Below are positions 10,139-21,639 of a stretch of DNA of 64,000 bases, piece by piece (position 1 is the first letter of the stretch; each line of letters begins with the position of its first letter). The DNA is from Dipteris shenzhenensis (taxonomy: Eukaryota > Polypodiophyta > Polypodiopsida > Gleicheniales), in NCBI GenBank assembly GCA_047967505.1, contig CM106539.1; one strand, given 5' to 3'. A program made the translations under genes and the position numbers. The notes under the pieces were generated by a model that was not told where the DNA came from, did no database searches, and saw nothing but the letters and a program-made list of their open reading frames with translations.

Positions 10139-11461
10139 ATGCTTGATGGGTTCCCTAATTTGTTTGCAAATAGTTACTCACAGGTGTGCCAAGTTACCTT
10201 AGTGGAGCACAAAATTGACTTAAAGCCTCAAAGCAAGCCAGTGGTGCAACGGCTTAGACGGTTGGGAGTGGTACAAGTAGAAGTGCTCAGGAAGGAGGCA
10301 ACTAACCTGCTCCAAGTTGGATTTATTTTTCCAGTTGAGAATTAAGAGTGGGTTTCTCCAATGGTGGTTACTCCCAAGAAAGGAAAGAAATGGCGTGTTT
10401 GTGTGGACATTCATCCTTTGAATGCATGCACAAAGAGGGATTATTTTCCTCTACTATTTCAGGATGAGATATTGGATCAAGTTTCAGGCCATGCAATATA
10501 TTCAGTATGTGATGGGTACTCCGGATACTTCCAAATTCGGATTTGTGAGGAAGATCAAAGGAAGACTTCATTTGTTACACCATGGGGGGTGTATGCATAT
10601 AGGGTGATGCCATTTGATTTAACTAATGCACCAGCAACAACTTTCCAACGTTTCATGAGCCAGGTATTTGCACCCTACTTGGGAAAGTTCATAAGAGTGT
10701 TTTTGGATGATTTTTGCATTTATTCAAGCCGTGTGGATCACTTGGAAAAGTTGAGGATTTCATTGAAAAGTATTGATGATGCAAAAGGTTGCCTTAATCC
10801 TACAAAATTCCATTTGGCTAGGAAGAAGGTGGCTTTGTTAGGACATGTTATCTCAGAGGAAGGTATAGAAATGGATCCTGAGAAGGTACAAGCAATCATG
10901 GCCCTTCCACCACCTAGTAATGTCAGAGAGATGAGGGGAATTTTGGGTAAAACAAAGTATTACCAGCGCTTTGTTGATATGTTTTCTGAAAAGATGTATC
11001 CTATAAATTTATTGACAACGAAAAATATATCTTTCCAATGGGGACTAGAGCAAGATAAGGCATTTTGTTTGCTTAAGGAATGCATGAGCCAAAGGCCAAT
11101 TATGCAGCCTCCTAGGTGGGAGGATGATTTCAATGTGAATCCAAGTGTGTCAACTCATTCAGTGGGAGCTATACTACTTCAGAAGGGTGAGCAAGGATGC
11201 ATGCAACCAATGTATTATGCGAGTCGGCAACTCACGGAGGCTGAGGAGAGGTACGGTGAAATGGAGAAAGAAGGTTTATCTTTGGTCTTTGCAGTGAAGA
11301 AGTTTAGGTCATACTTGCTGCCTCGCCCTTTTTTCTTCCTTACATCTCAACTTGCTTTACAATTTTTGGTTTGCAAACCCAATCCTGCTGGAAAGTTTGC
11401 TAAGTGGATTTGTGAACTTCAAGAGGTCTCTTTCACTTTTATTTACAGAAAGCCCCGCTAG
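10139..11461 (+). pseudogene. Gypsy reverse transcriptase and RNase H (Tat-like)
   Basis: Domains in order: RT entry (VEHKIDLKPQSKPVVQR), finger (WVSPMVVTPKKGKKWRVCVD), motif A (VCDGYSGYFQIRI), motif B (RVMPFDLTNAPATTFQRFM), the catalytic FLDDFCIYS near 10700-10715, thumb (LGHVISEEGIEMDPEKVQAI) and the connection/RNase H (YYASRQLTEAEERYGEMEKE, FVCKPNPAGKFAKWICELQE). A TAA stop at 10343-10345 splits it just before WVSP. The RNase H primer-grip block reads FFFLTSQLALQFL, apparently altered from a TDH-like motif. The frame ends at 11461 and the next domain continues in another frame, so this is a pseudogene, although the RT core after the TAA is open for 366 codons. Confidence 0.9.
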
Positions 11462-11831
11462 AGCTTCTCTTGCAGATTTGCTTATAGGTAAGAAGGAAGA
11501 AGAAGTAACAAAGGCAAAGGAAGACTTAGGTGAAGAGTTGGAGACCCCGCCAATAGCTTTCAAGCTGCATTTTGATGGAGCTTTTAGCCCTTCTAGGAAA
11601 TGTGGGTCTGGGGGGATAATTCTATTTGATCCAGAAGGAAAAGAGGTATGGACCAAGGGTAGGCAATTTCTTGAAGCAATATCAAATAATGTGGCCGAGT
11701 ACAATGCATTGATCTGTGGATTAGAAGATTGCCTAAAGGAAGGAGTGAAAGAGGTAGAGGTTAAAGGGGACTCTCAGCTGGTCATTAGGCAAATGAAAGG
11801 TGTTTATAAGGCACGGAGTCCTAATCTATAA
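11462..11831 (+). pseudogene. Second (archaeal-type) RNase H domain
   Basis: After a frame change the sequence encodes an RNase H fold: FKLHFDGAFSP (first Asp), GSGGIILFDPEGKEVWTKG, SNNVAEYNALICGLEDCL (Glu) and EVEVKGDSQLVIRQMKG (second Asp). It continues, after another shift near 11825, with VHIQRKDNHQVDEMATKAM, matching the terminal N-x-x-(A/V)-D block. A second RNase H between the RT-linked RNase H and integrase is characteristic of the Tat lineage of plant Ty3-gypsy elements. All catalytic acids are visible, but the coding frame is broken at both edges. Confidence 0.82.
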
Positions 11832-12330
11832 AAGAGCGATGGAGTTAAAGGAAGCATTTGAGTTTTGCAAGTTTGTGCATATTCAAAGAAAAGATAATCA
11901 TCAAGTTGATGAGATGGCTACTAAAGCTATGGCTTCTTTCACTAAAGCTAGTCTTGCATTGATAGATATAGGTTGGCTAGAGCTCCAAGATGTTCAATAT
12001 TACTTAGATGAAGGACATTTTCCTCATGGATTGACTCCTCAACAAAAGCAGAGGTTCACAAGGAAGGCTCGTCCTTATACAATCCTTGGGGATGTTTTAT
12101 ACAAGCAAGGTAAAGATAAGGTTCTTAGGAGGGTAGTGAGCTTGGAAGAATCTAAAAGGATTATGGAGCTATGTCATGAATGTTCAGGTCACTTTGCTTC
12201 AGCTAGCACTACTCGAAAGATCCTTAACACAGGGTATTATTGGCCCCAACTCAACAAAGATGTCTATGAGTGGTGCCGAAGTTGTGAGGTATGTCAAGCA
12301 TATGGACGCAAGCAATTGGAGTCGAGGTCA
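11832..12330 (+). pseudogene. Gypsy integrase N-terminal zinc-binding domain, truncated
   Basis: The frame continues from the RNase H tail through LYKQGKDKVLRRVV into an H2C2 zinc-binding module (CHECSGHFASASTTRKIL, GYYWPQLNKDVYEWC, RSCEVCQAYGR). The catalytic DD35E core is absent: the frame changes to basic low-complexity residues after QAYGRKQL and stops at 12360. The element is therefore 3' truncated, and no 3' LTR or polypurine tract was identified. Confidence 0.85.
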
Positions 12331-12360
12331 AGGAGGAAGCGAGGCAGTCGAGGACGATGA

Positions 12361-13138
12361 ATCGTCAACGGAGTTTAAGCAATGAGGGAGAGAGGTAGTT
12401 GGGGTTTTATTTGCAGGGAAGGGGGGGGGTTAGTGTAGTTAGATGTTTGGTTAGGGAAGGGGGGTTTGGGAGGATTGTGTGGTTAGATGTACTTAGATGT
12501 TTGGAGTAATGAGAAGAAAGAAAACTAGTTAAATTAAAGGGTGTTTAATTAAAGGGGGTTTGGATTAGTTTAGGGGGTTTTTTTAAATTAATTTGAACCC
12601 AAAAAAGGAAATACAAAAAAATTAAGGATTTTTGAAAAAATAAGAGAAGAAAAAGTAATAATGGAAAAATAATGAAGGGAATTTATAAAAAAATAAGGGA
12701 ATATGAGATATAAAAATTTAGAAAAAGGAGAGCAAAGTAAATAAAGGGAAATTTCGAAAGAAAGGGAAAGATTTAAAAAATAAAAATAAATAAATTAAGC
12801 AAGATTAGAAAAAGTTTAAAAAGGAAATTAAGAAGTAATAAATTGATCAAGAAAATAAAGGGGAAAATAAGGGAAATTTTTAAAAAGGAAAATAAGGAAA
12901 CTAAGGGGGGTTTGAGGGAAATAGGAAAAATAAATTAAAGAAGGGAAAAAGAGGGGGGGGGGGGTGTTGAGGGTTTAAAGGAAACCGAAAGAGAAGGTAA
13001 AAATGGATTGGATAGTACAAAAAGAAATTGGAAAAGGCTAACTTAGAAGAAATAAGTGAAGGAATGGGTGGTGGCTGGAGGGGTGGGGGGGGGAATAAGG
13101 CAAGAAACAAGGGTTTAACAAAATGAGGAAGGGGTAGG
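12361..13138. repeat. Purine-rich low-complexity tract
   Basis: About 780 bp is almost wholly A and G on the + strand (GGGAAGGGG, AAAATAAGGGAAA and similar), with G runs near 12421-12429 and 12953-12965. No coding signal is visible; the minus-strand frame at 12901-13185 is just low complexity. Confidence 0.85.

Positions 13139-13168
<30 letters not shown>
13139..13168. repeat. (GT)n microsatellite
   Basis: About 15 uninterrupted GT dinucleotides. Confidence 0.95.
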
Positions 13169-13170
<2 letters not shown>

Positions 13171-13189
13171 CCACCTTTGCCCCAATAGG

Positions 13190-13350
13190 GTACATCACAC
13201 TAGGTGAGGCAGTAGGTCATCCACAATAATATCATTAAAGAATGTCCCAATAAAAGAATCGAGACTTTGGAACATACGACTCATCATGTAACAAATACAA
13301 CTGGTGCATTGCTCAATTCAAAAGGAACTACAAATAGAGTGGCCATGTTG
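13190..13350 (-). pseudogene. Small gypsy-type RT scrap
   Basis: The minus strand reads FVVPFELSNAP, then MMSRMFQSLDSFIGTFFND and IIVDD, which matches the gypsy RT pattern MPFGLxNAP ... MNxxFxxxLxxF ... DDI across two frames. It is short, with stops, and is not in register with neighbouring elements. Confidence 0.5.
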
Positions 13351-13689
13351 TTTGAAAGGCTATTTTGTGATGTCTTCTAGGGCAATTTGTATCTAATGGT
13401 ATGCTGCATGGTCTTCAATAGGCTCTTTCCTTGACTTGAGTCTCTTCTTTACTTCTGATGCAATTGGTTGCATCTTTTCCACATACCTCACGTACTTGTG
13501 GGCACTATCTTCTTGACTGCCAACTTTCTTTGGTTCTGGTGTTCACTATGATGAAGCTTAGGGTAATAGACTCTCAAGCAAGCACACAACTATGCACACA
13601 TGAATTTCCAAGCTAGCCTATGGCTATGTTCTAAGCAACTAGTGTGATGACCTACTATCGACCTAAAAGAGATAGAAGTGTAAATAAAC

Positions 13690-15600
13690 CAAGCTTAAGT
13701 TGAGGAAAGGTATTGGAAGAGATGTAATCGTGGATAATTTTTTTGATTATGTCAAGTTGGAAGCCATTGTGCTTGCAAATGTCTACGAGAATGGACAAGT
13801 GAAGGAAAGCTTCGAAGATGTCCAAACAAGAATAGAGGATTGGAAGGATAAAGGTCAGGAAGACTTTGTATGAGGAGGAGAGAGGTCGGTTACTATGACA
13901 ACTGATTAGGGAGATAGTGGGAAATTTGAGAAGTTTTTTCTTCCAAATGAATGTGGTAAAGAATTCTCCTAGGAAAGGAGGAGAAAGGGTGATGTGCGTG
14001 TTAAGAAAAGTGGTAGAGAGGCCGATGAGATTTTGATTAGAGTCGACAAAGGAAGAGGAGAGACTACATTTAAGGGAAATAATGTGTAGTGGATAAATGG
14101 TAAAGGGGTCATCTTCATAGAGAGTGGTCTAGAAGGGTCAAGAAACTTGGTAATGGAAGGATTATTTATGAAGAGGATGTTGTCAAAAAATCTAAAGGTA
14201 TGAAGGAAGTGAGAGAGGAGATGGGAATCTTGCCAATTTTTTTACGAATTTGAATTCAAAAGAGGTAAGATAGAGGTGGCACCAGAGAGGTGAGCATGAG
14301 AAACCCATGGGTATGCCTTTAGACTGATCCAGCAATGTGGGCCAACCTATCATTGCCAACCTGAATGACACAAAAGTTGAGTAGGAAGTGGTTGCAACAA
14401 CTGAGAAATGTATCAAAGCTATAAAGGGTTTTGACCTTGGTTGATTTTGTAAGGAAAAAGCAACCGTTTTTTTGGAAGAATCCTTTAAAACCTAATTTGG
14501 TAGCAAGTTTACAAAAATATGATAGGGAAGCCATAAGACTAGAGGTTCCATGGTGAGGAATGGCTTCATAACAGTTTGCAATGTCAGCAGAGTAGAGAGA
14601 GTGGATTTCTTGAGGTAGATTAATAAGGAATTGTAAGTTTGAATCTATGTCCCATAATAAATTAGTGTTTACATTGAGGAATCTTTTATAGGTAGCATGA
14701 AGTGTATCTCCATGGATGGAGATGACATTTTTAAGCTCCTTAAGTCCTGAAGAAATAAGGTCGGTGAGAGGAGAGAAGATGCAGTCTCGAGCATTAGTAA
14801 GCCAACGAAAGCTGTATTCATGTGTTTTATAAGTGCACATGAGATAAGGAAGGTTGTTGGAGTTGCAAGGAATCTTAAGGGAGTTAAGCATGTTTGAGAT
14901 GGATATTAGTTATCCTAAGGCAAAGTAGTTTGGGGTACAAACTCGAGAGAGTTTATTCTGACAAGGGTGAGTTTTGGTACTAAATATTTGCAAAGGAAAA
15001 TGGGAGTTTGGGATGCTTTGTCCAAGCTTGTGATAAACACATGGTTAGAAAGCCAATTTATTTCAGTTTTGTTTTCTAAAATGGATTGTTGGGTTTTAAG
15101 GTTGGGAAAATGAAAGAAGAATATTTTCCAAAAATGATGGGAAAGACTTGCTTTGTAAGTGGTGTGATCCAAATTAAGACAGAGTCAAACTTCTTGAGAG
15201 AGGAGAGAGAGTGCTTGAAGAGGATCTAACGGGGTAATGGGAATGTGATCGAGGCCAAAAAGTATGTGAGAATAGAGAAAGGGATGATGAAAGAAGTTGG
15301 GGTCCGAAGTGCAGACATGCAACTGATCATCAAAAGGTTTAGGAAAAGGTTTAAATCTCTTAAATGAATTACATTGACAAGTGGGCTAAAGGATTTAGCT
15401 CTAGGAAGGTAAGCTTTGGTTTGTAAAGTAAAGATCTAAGGGGTGGAGTATACTTCCAAGTGAAGGAGAAAGAGTCGAAAGTGTGGAGAATGTCAGAATT
15501 TGTGCTTAAGTGCAAAAGAAGTGTATCTCTGAAAAGAGATTCAGGGGGAATTTTGGTTAAAATCTTGTTTGAATAAAGAACATGAAATTAATTTGAACTT
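13690..15600 (-). pseudogene. Penelope-like (PLE-type) reverse transcriptase pseudogene
   Basis: Pieces in order on the minus strand: GLDHIPITPLDPLQAL (~15230); TTYKASLSHHFW and VFITSLDKASQTPIFLCKYL (14915-15172); YKTHEYSFRWLTNA (a KTHK-like block); motif A LYSADIANCYEAIPHHG, with its Asp near 14583-14585; motif B QSKGIPMGFSCSPLWCHLYL near 14300-14320; motif C FRFFDNILFINNP near 14165-14200; and a thumb with LVDICKHNGFQL near 13720-13780. The GIPMGxxCSP and FRYxDDxL-type motifs belong to Penelope-like elements and related cellular RT genes, not to LTR or L1-type elements. The catalytic DD reads DN, and several frameshifts separate the blocks. No GIY-YIG endonuclease was found downstream, so it may be an endonuclease-less type. 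Confidence 0.72.
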
Positions 15601-16032
15601 TTCTTCTTTGGAATTAAATGAAAAAGATATAACCCATTATTGAGTAATTTTGTGGAACGTACCTCGGGAACGTCAGATGGAGCGATTTGCAAAAGCCAAC
15701 AAGCTGGAGACGATTAGTGCTTATCCCAATCGATGGAGTAGTGTGAGGCATCATCATTATCTCGTGTTTTTCTTTTGGGAGCAGAGGTAGCGGAAGATTC
15801 TGGTGGGGAATCTTTAACATGAGAGGCGAGAGAACGGTTGCTAAGTGGGGGAGAAGGGATAAATTTTTGGAATTTAGGGGTGTATTTTGGGGGCAGAAGT
15901 ATGTCTTCTTTTGGGTGGAGGAGGGTTGAGTTTAGCAGTAGAGGAAAAGGGAAAGAATGCTAAGGGCAAGGGAGGGACCTGGGAGATTGAGAAAAGAAGA
16001 GGGGAGGGAACATGGACTTAAGTAGCGCAGAA
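15601..16032. other. Region upstream of the PLE-like RT; nothing firm
   Basis: A 68-codon minus frame (15614-15820) could be N-terminal RT sequence, but has no motif I can name. The rest is G-rich on + with no recognisable feature. Confidence 0.35.
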
Positions 16033-16115
16033 TGTGTGTGTAGAGTAGCAGCAAATCTCCACTTGTACTTCCATAAGGATAGGAATAATCTCTCTTAGGA
16101 ATCCTCAACATGCAT
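16033..16115 (+). mobile_element. LTR 5'-end fragment, same family as 30389 and 40076
   Basis: TGTGTGTGTAGAGTAGCAGC followed by CTCCACTTGTACTTCCATAAGG and AATAATCTCTCTTAGGAATC matches the opening ~80 bp of the LTRs at 30389 and 40076, then diverges. The match to the 30 kb copy may extend 20-25 bp upstream (AACATGGACTTAAGTAG versus AACATGGACTTAGGTAG). Confidence 0.75.
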
Positions 16116-16289
16116 CTTCAACATGCCACCACAGTAAGAGTCAATGTGGGGACAGGGGCAATAAAACCCATTGTGCCTAGAGCGTTGGATGAAACCTCCT
16201 CAACGATGATCTCAAGCAAAGCATACCTCCTGCAACAACATGCCTTAGAAGGAGATACACAAAGCAATGTCAACAATTGAATCCAAGCA

Positions 16290-17403
16290 AGGGTGACCAT
16301 TGACAAAAACTGTCATACACTAGATCCAATCTTCTCGCAAATTGATGCTAAGGTCATGCAAATAAAACCTCCACTCACACAAGAAGAACTAATCAATCCA
16401 GAAGTGCCATTCTTTAGGGTTAACCTTGAATGGAATGGTGAACCTGAAGAAGATATCCATGACAATAAGGACTCAGATTTTCCTTGGGAGCTTGAAATAG
16501 AGGCTGAAAATGCTCAGTTAAGACCATGTCTTTGATAATGATTTAGCCATCCTCCATGCCCTAATGGTCGTTAAACTTCCCAAAGTTGAAACTCCAAAGC
16601 TAGATAATAGCATAAGATCCCACAAAAAAACTGAAGGAGGACATCGTTGGAGGACATCCCGCAAGAAAACCGAAGGAGGACATCCGTGCAAAACCAAGGC
16701 CGACCACTTCAATGAGTTTGAACGAGTCCAAACCAAGATCGTAGAGTTGTATTTTACCAAGCCAACTCTCCCAAAATCTAAGCCACCTCATCTTGAATGG
16801 TCCCCTGATGGACTTGAAGGAGTATCCACAGCAAATGAACCATTACTTGAGAATACTTTGCCAATGGAAAAGTTACCCCATAGTTCCCAACGTAAAATGT
16901 TTCGAAATTTTAAGCCACGTGTGTAGATGAAGCTAGATAATGAGACTTTAGAAAGAAAAAGTCGACAAGATCCTCAGAAACTGGTTAACAACCCATGTCA
17001 CACTAGTTCAACACCATCAGAGGCTGATCTTCGAGAAGTACAAGAGTACCTTAAGAACTACACTAGTGGTAGTGTCCGCATAGCAACGCCAAGACCAATA
17101 GGGAATCTGAAGTGTAAGAAACCGATAACATTGGAGAGACTCCAATCTATGAGGGAGTGGCCAAAACTCACACAATAAACCTCGCCCTTGAAGGGGAGGA
17201 AGCAAAATTGGTATTCATTGGGAAATAGCTCATGGGAAACAGCTCACACAAGAGAGGAAACAAAGCGAAAAGCACTCCTAATGGAATACCAAGATTGCCT
17301 AGCATGGTCATACAAGGAAATGAATGGAATTTCACCACAAGTGGCAGTACACACAGTACCTATTAGGGAAGGTGCCCACCCTAAGGTATGTAGACCTTAT
17401 TGA
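16290..17403 (+). pseudogene. Gypsy pre-RT region and RT N-terminus
   Basis: Several short frames make up a decayed pol leader: PPLTQEELINPEVPFFRVN, a duplicated KKTEGGH motif near 16620-16690, and LREVQEYLKNYTSG. The RT entry block follows (ETKRKALLMEYQDCLAWSYK, EMNGISPQVAVHTVPI). A TGA at 17401-17403 sits where Arg (CGA) is typical in the RPYRQI-like context. Further frame changes occur between the pieces. The same strand carries the RT palm directly downstream. Confidence 0.72.
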
Positions 17404-18206
17404 CAAATCCAAAATATGGCACCATGGTCTATGGACGAACTGGAATAACTCTTAGATGCGGGATTCATCTATGAGATAGAGCACACTAATTGGGTTTCAC
17501 CCGTCATCACCGTACCTAAACACAACAAGAAGTTAAGGATATGTGTTAACTTAAAGAATGTGAATGCCACCATAATCAGGGATCACTATCCCCTACCCTT
17601 AATAGAAACAGTGATGGAAAAGGTGACTAGATCAGAGATATACGATTTCTTGGATGGCTTTAGTGGCTATAACCAAGTGCAAATTGCCCCTGTTGAGAAT
17701 CAAAAACAACATTTGGTACAAAGTGGGGCATATTTGCCTATAGAGTCATGCCATTCGGCTTTTGTAATGCCCCGGCCACATTCCAGGGAGTCATGTTCAC
17801 CGCTTTCAAGTCATTTCTAAATAAGTTCCTACAAGTGTTCTTGGATGATTTGTGCATCCGCTCGAATAAGAAAGACCACTTAAAATGTCTTGAAGAAGTT
17901 CTAATCAAATGCACAGAGTATGGCATCTCCCTAAATCCAACAAAATGCCAGTTCATGGTCACCCACCACGGAGTTGTTTTGCGACACATAGTTACGCAAC
18001 ATGGGATTGCAACTGACAGGGACAAAATCCAAATCATCATGGAATTTCCTCCTCCTACAAATGCCAAAGTGTTGGCTTTTAGAGCCATTGTTTCAAAGTC
18101 ATGTAAAATATTGATTGCATGCAAATACCAAAGCACTATAAAAGATTACGAGACGTTGCAAGATTTCAAGATAGTGGAAAGACGAGTAATTGTGACACAA
18201 TACTAG
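17404..18206 (+). pseudogene. Gypsy reverse transcriptase palm, frameshifted
   Basis: Encodes LLDAGFIYEIEHTNWVSPV, ITVPKHNKKLRICVNLKNVN, motif A DGFSGYNQVQIA and then, after a shift near 17745, MPFGFCNAPATFQGVM, the catalytic FLDDLCIRS near 17840, CTEYGISLNPTKCQFMVT and MEFPPPTNAKVL. The catalytic Asp pair is kept, but an in-frame TAA before LLDAG and the shift kill the copy. Homology stops around 18100-18200, so RNase H and integrase are missing. No LTR is present downstream. Confidence 0.85.
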
Positions 18207-19089
18207 GACCAATATCTTCTATTATCTTAGACAAGCCTCACCCGTACTCGATTTTTTGGCACACAACTATGAAGACACAAAACTGAAAGACTCTCTAACC
18301 AACTCACTAAAAGACTCCACTAAGATCCTAATGAGCTGCTGCTCAAGACACAGATTACATCGTAGACAAGGACTCATGGACTCGAACAAAAGGAAGGAGT
18401 ACATTGCATTCTCATAGATTTATAGGTATGTAGTATTGCCGCCTCAGCCACCGCCATTACTTGCTATGAGTATCTTCTAAACTGCAATGCATCGGTCCAC
18501 TAATCACTACAAGGTTAGCTGCCACGTAGTCGCCCATGCAGTGGTCAAACCACCACATACCATTTACTTCATGCATGGATCAATTATATACGAACTCCCA
18601 CACCATTGGACCCAATCATATGAGAGACTATTTACCCCTATGAAGATCATTTACCAACAATTCCCCTCTTGATTTGAATAGGGGTCAGAGCCAATTTGTC
18701 CGCTCATAACTATACTAAGCCAATCAACATACTCAAGGAGACAAAGCAACAGTTCACCACCCACACAAGATACGACAACAACAAAAAAGATTACCCACAC
18801 AGGGTGTAATCAGTAAGATAATCTCCTATAGTAAGCTCCAAAAACCAAATCTTCAACGCAAGTATCTCCAAAAGATAGCAGCAAATGTTTTGGCAAGAAC
18901 ATCGATATCCTTCAGCTTCAAAGCTAAAGTGATCAGGCCAAATGTCAGATTTTACTAAGCTTTGCACATCAAAAAGAAAATCGCTGTGTCTACAGAGGCA
19001 GTCCTGCAAAAAACCAAATTCTCCATCATGTCGCAGTGAATTCCACTGGAATTTTGAAGTCCATGGAGTGCTGCAGCGCATCATGTGCA
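18207..19089. other. No recognised feature
   Basis: About 880 bp without convincing coding motifs; frames at 18487-18672 (+) and 18791-19090 (-) show nothing I recognise. It separates the gypsy RT from the next LTR. Confidence 0.5.
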
Positions 19090-19347
19090 TGTTGAGAGTT
19101 CACGCTCAACATCATGTGATCATATGTGGATAGCACCATCATGTGACCATATGTGCATAGCACTAACCTTATAGAGTGCTATAAAGGAAAGGATTAGATC
19201 ATGTAACCCTAACCCCAAAATGGGTTTGTATATATTCTAAATTTTCAACTAAATCTAGTGTATAGTTAGTCATTTGTAGTGTACTCTCTAGCTGTGCCCT
19301 CTCTCCTCATCTCCACTCTTCTCCTCTCCCCTCTTCATATTTGATCA
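19090..19347 (+). mobile_element. Copia 5' LTR (~258 bp)
   Basis: Begins TGTTGAGAGTTCACGC and ends TTTGATCA, immediately followed by a Met-tRNA primer site. It contains a TATA box (GCTATAAAGG, 19180-19187) and two near-copies of CATCATGTGA(T/C)CATATGTG near 19110-19155. The short length and TGTTGA start are typical of plant copia LTRs. Confidence 0.8.
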
Positions 19348-19359
19348 TGGTATTAGAGC
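19348..19359 (+). promoter_or_regulatory. Primer-binding site, initiator-Met tRNA type
   Basis: TGGTATTAGAGC lies directly after the LTR end CA and differs by one base from the standard TGGTATCAGAGC. Confidence 0.88.
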
Positions 19360-21480
19360 TCCTTTGCCTTCCACTGAGGCATTGCCATCTGTATGAGAGA
19401 GTGTGATTGATTGAGGGATCGAGAGATTGAGTCTTCTGTTTCATTGAGAGAACTTCTTCTTTGAGAGAAAATTCCGTCCACTGGATGAAGATTTCCATTC
19501 ATCTCCTTCGAGAGTTCTTTGAGCGATTATGTGTGAGAGAGAGAGTTTATGAGGGATTGAAGTCTTCATTGAGAGAGAGAGAACTTAAATCTCTTCCTGT
19601 GGGATTCTTGTAAGAGAGAAAGGTTGTATGAAAGCGAGATAGCAGGAGATTCTTGTGAGAGAGAAAGGTTGTATGAAAGCGAGATAGGTCTTATTTCCTT
19701 CAAGAGGTACTGCATATTCTGAGAGAGAGATGGTCTTGAGAGAGAGAGACAGCAAACTTCTACGAACGTCCATGCACGCTCCCTGACTCATAGCTATCAA
19801 AGGCGGACTCTACAGCAAGCAAAAAACAGAGGCGACCATAGCAAGCTCCCTCAGGAGCTTCAGCCTCCTTCACGGGCCATCAACCATGCACGGGCACCTT
19901 ACCTCGGCAGTCAGCCCTCGACTTGACGACCCAACGGACTATCTCAAGGCTCTATGCCTTCTTGAGATCGCGGACAGCTGCAAGGACCCAGCAACGACCT
20001 GCATGACGTAAGTCCGGCTCACAGCACAGCTTGGATCTCCTGAGCCAGTTGCGACGACCCTCCTCCTGCAACAACGCCAACAATCTCCTAAGCCTCTGCA
20101 CAACGATTCTACTCCAACCACTGCCATCTCTAAGCTCCTACACGTTTTCGGTGATCCAACTATCTGCAGCGACTACGCTACTCTGCCCGCTACGTCTAGC
20201 AGAGCTCCTACGCTCCAGCAACTAGTCACGGGCAACGCTCCGCCATCCGAACTCTAGCGCACACAGAGCCTTAGCCCACAACGGCCGTGCACATAGCCTT
20301 AGCGACAAAGCAGGCAACCAGCCTCGCACGTCCAAATAGCCGTGCTAGCCCAAGCTCCTTCACTACAGCTTCTCCAACGCTGTGCCATCAACAACCTAAG
20401 CTCCTACCCGCGCGCTCCTCTGCCGCTCCAAGCCTCTAAGGCTCACAGCCATCGACGGACCTCCAAGCACCTCCATTACGTCGCCATCAGCTTCAAAGCA
20501 CACACACAGTGCTAGCTCTCCAATAACCGCGCTCCAGCTTCCACGGGCGTCCAACGCTGCAAGCCACCATTCGCAACCTCTTCAAATGAGCCCGCAGCCT
20601 CCAACGAACCAGCAAACTCCGCATCAACGATCTCTGGTGAGCTGCTCTTCCATGCCCTGTTCTACGACGCTCGGCTCTCTAAGCAAACAACTGAGCAGCG
20701 GTTTCCGCGACGATGGCCAAGACACGAAAGGTCACGGTTTCTCACTGACAGAATCTTTTTAGATTTCGACAAAATCTAGAAGATTCCGTCTCTGCTTCTC
20801 CAAGCAACATGTAGCAGATAGCCACTCGACACGTGGCACTTTCTCAAGCTCTTATCCTCCACGTGGCATCTTATCTTGCCATGTCAGCAACCATTGACCA
20901 TGGTTAGGTGTATTTGACCTACAGTCAACCAAAGGATAGGGTTGGTCAAGTTAACCCTTGGTTGGGTCACCACAGCAAGGTTTGGTTAAAATTTTGACAT
21001 GTGGCACCTCTGACACCTCATCAGTCAACAGTTGACCATATAGTTGACTAGTCAAAGCTAAGTCATCACTGCCACCTCATCTGCCAAGTGGCACACTGAC
21101 CCTCTACAGGCACACACTGTGCTCACAATCACTGCATGTGACCACTCCTGCCACCTCAGCATAGAGCTTCACAGGAGGCATAGTGCCACATCATCGCTGC
21201 ATGTGACCCACAGTGACACATCATCATTGAGCACATTTGCACTCCTTTTGCCCCTCCACCTAGTTCAAGTCGTATCTCTTGATCCAGGAAGAATTTGAGG
21301 GTGCTTCAAAAAGGAAAGTTGCTCGATTTTTTCTGCTCTATGCGCTCGTCACATCACACACACATTTCGTCACAAGTATCACTCACTTTTGAGCTTCACT
21401 GTGACAAAACCACTTCCTACATGCACATCAACCTCTACATCGATGCATTTGACCCAACACTTAAAAAGAACAAAAGAAAA
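19360..21480 (+). other. Unusually long C-rich copia leader, no coding seen
   Basis: About 2.1 kb separates the primer site from the first gag-like codons. It moves from GAGA-rich (19480-19740) through a C-rich block (19800-20720) to a segment dense in W-box- and G-box-like words (20820-21240). Copia gag normally starts within a few hundred bases of the primer site, so this is either an inserted sequence or a non-autonomous leader. The ORFs here look like chance frames. Confidence 0.5.
20820..21240. promoter_or_regulatory. Cluster of G-box-like and W-box-like words
   Basis: Seen directly: GACACGTGGCA and CCACGTGGCATC (ACGT cores), and many TTGAC(C/T)/GGTCAA words (TTGACCATGG, TTGACCTACAG, TTGACCATATAGTTGACTAG, GGTCAAGTTAACC). 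CCACCTCA- and CACATCATC-like words also recur. These match plant bZIP and WRKY binding cores; binding is inference. Confidence 0.4.
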
Positions 21481-21639
21481 GAAATTATTTGATGTTCTTC
21501 CATCGATCGATGGTTGGTATAGATCTAGACGAGAGTGGACTAGATCGCCATAGAGGGGACGCTTTGAATCTCTCCAAGTTGCCAATCTAAGCCATGCTCG
21601 AAATTCCCAACTAGTACCTACTCAGAGTCAGTCCATACA

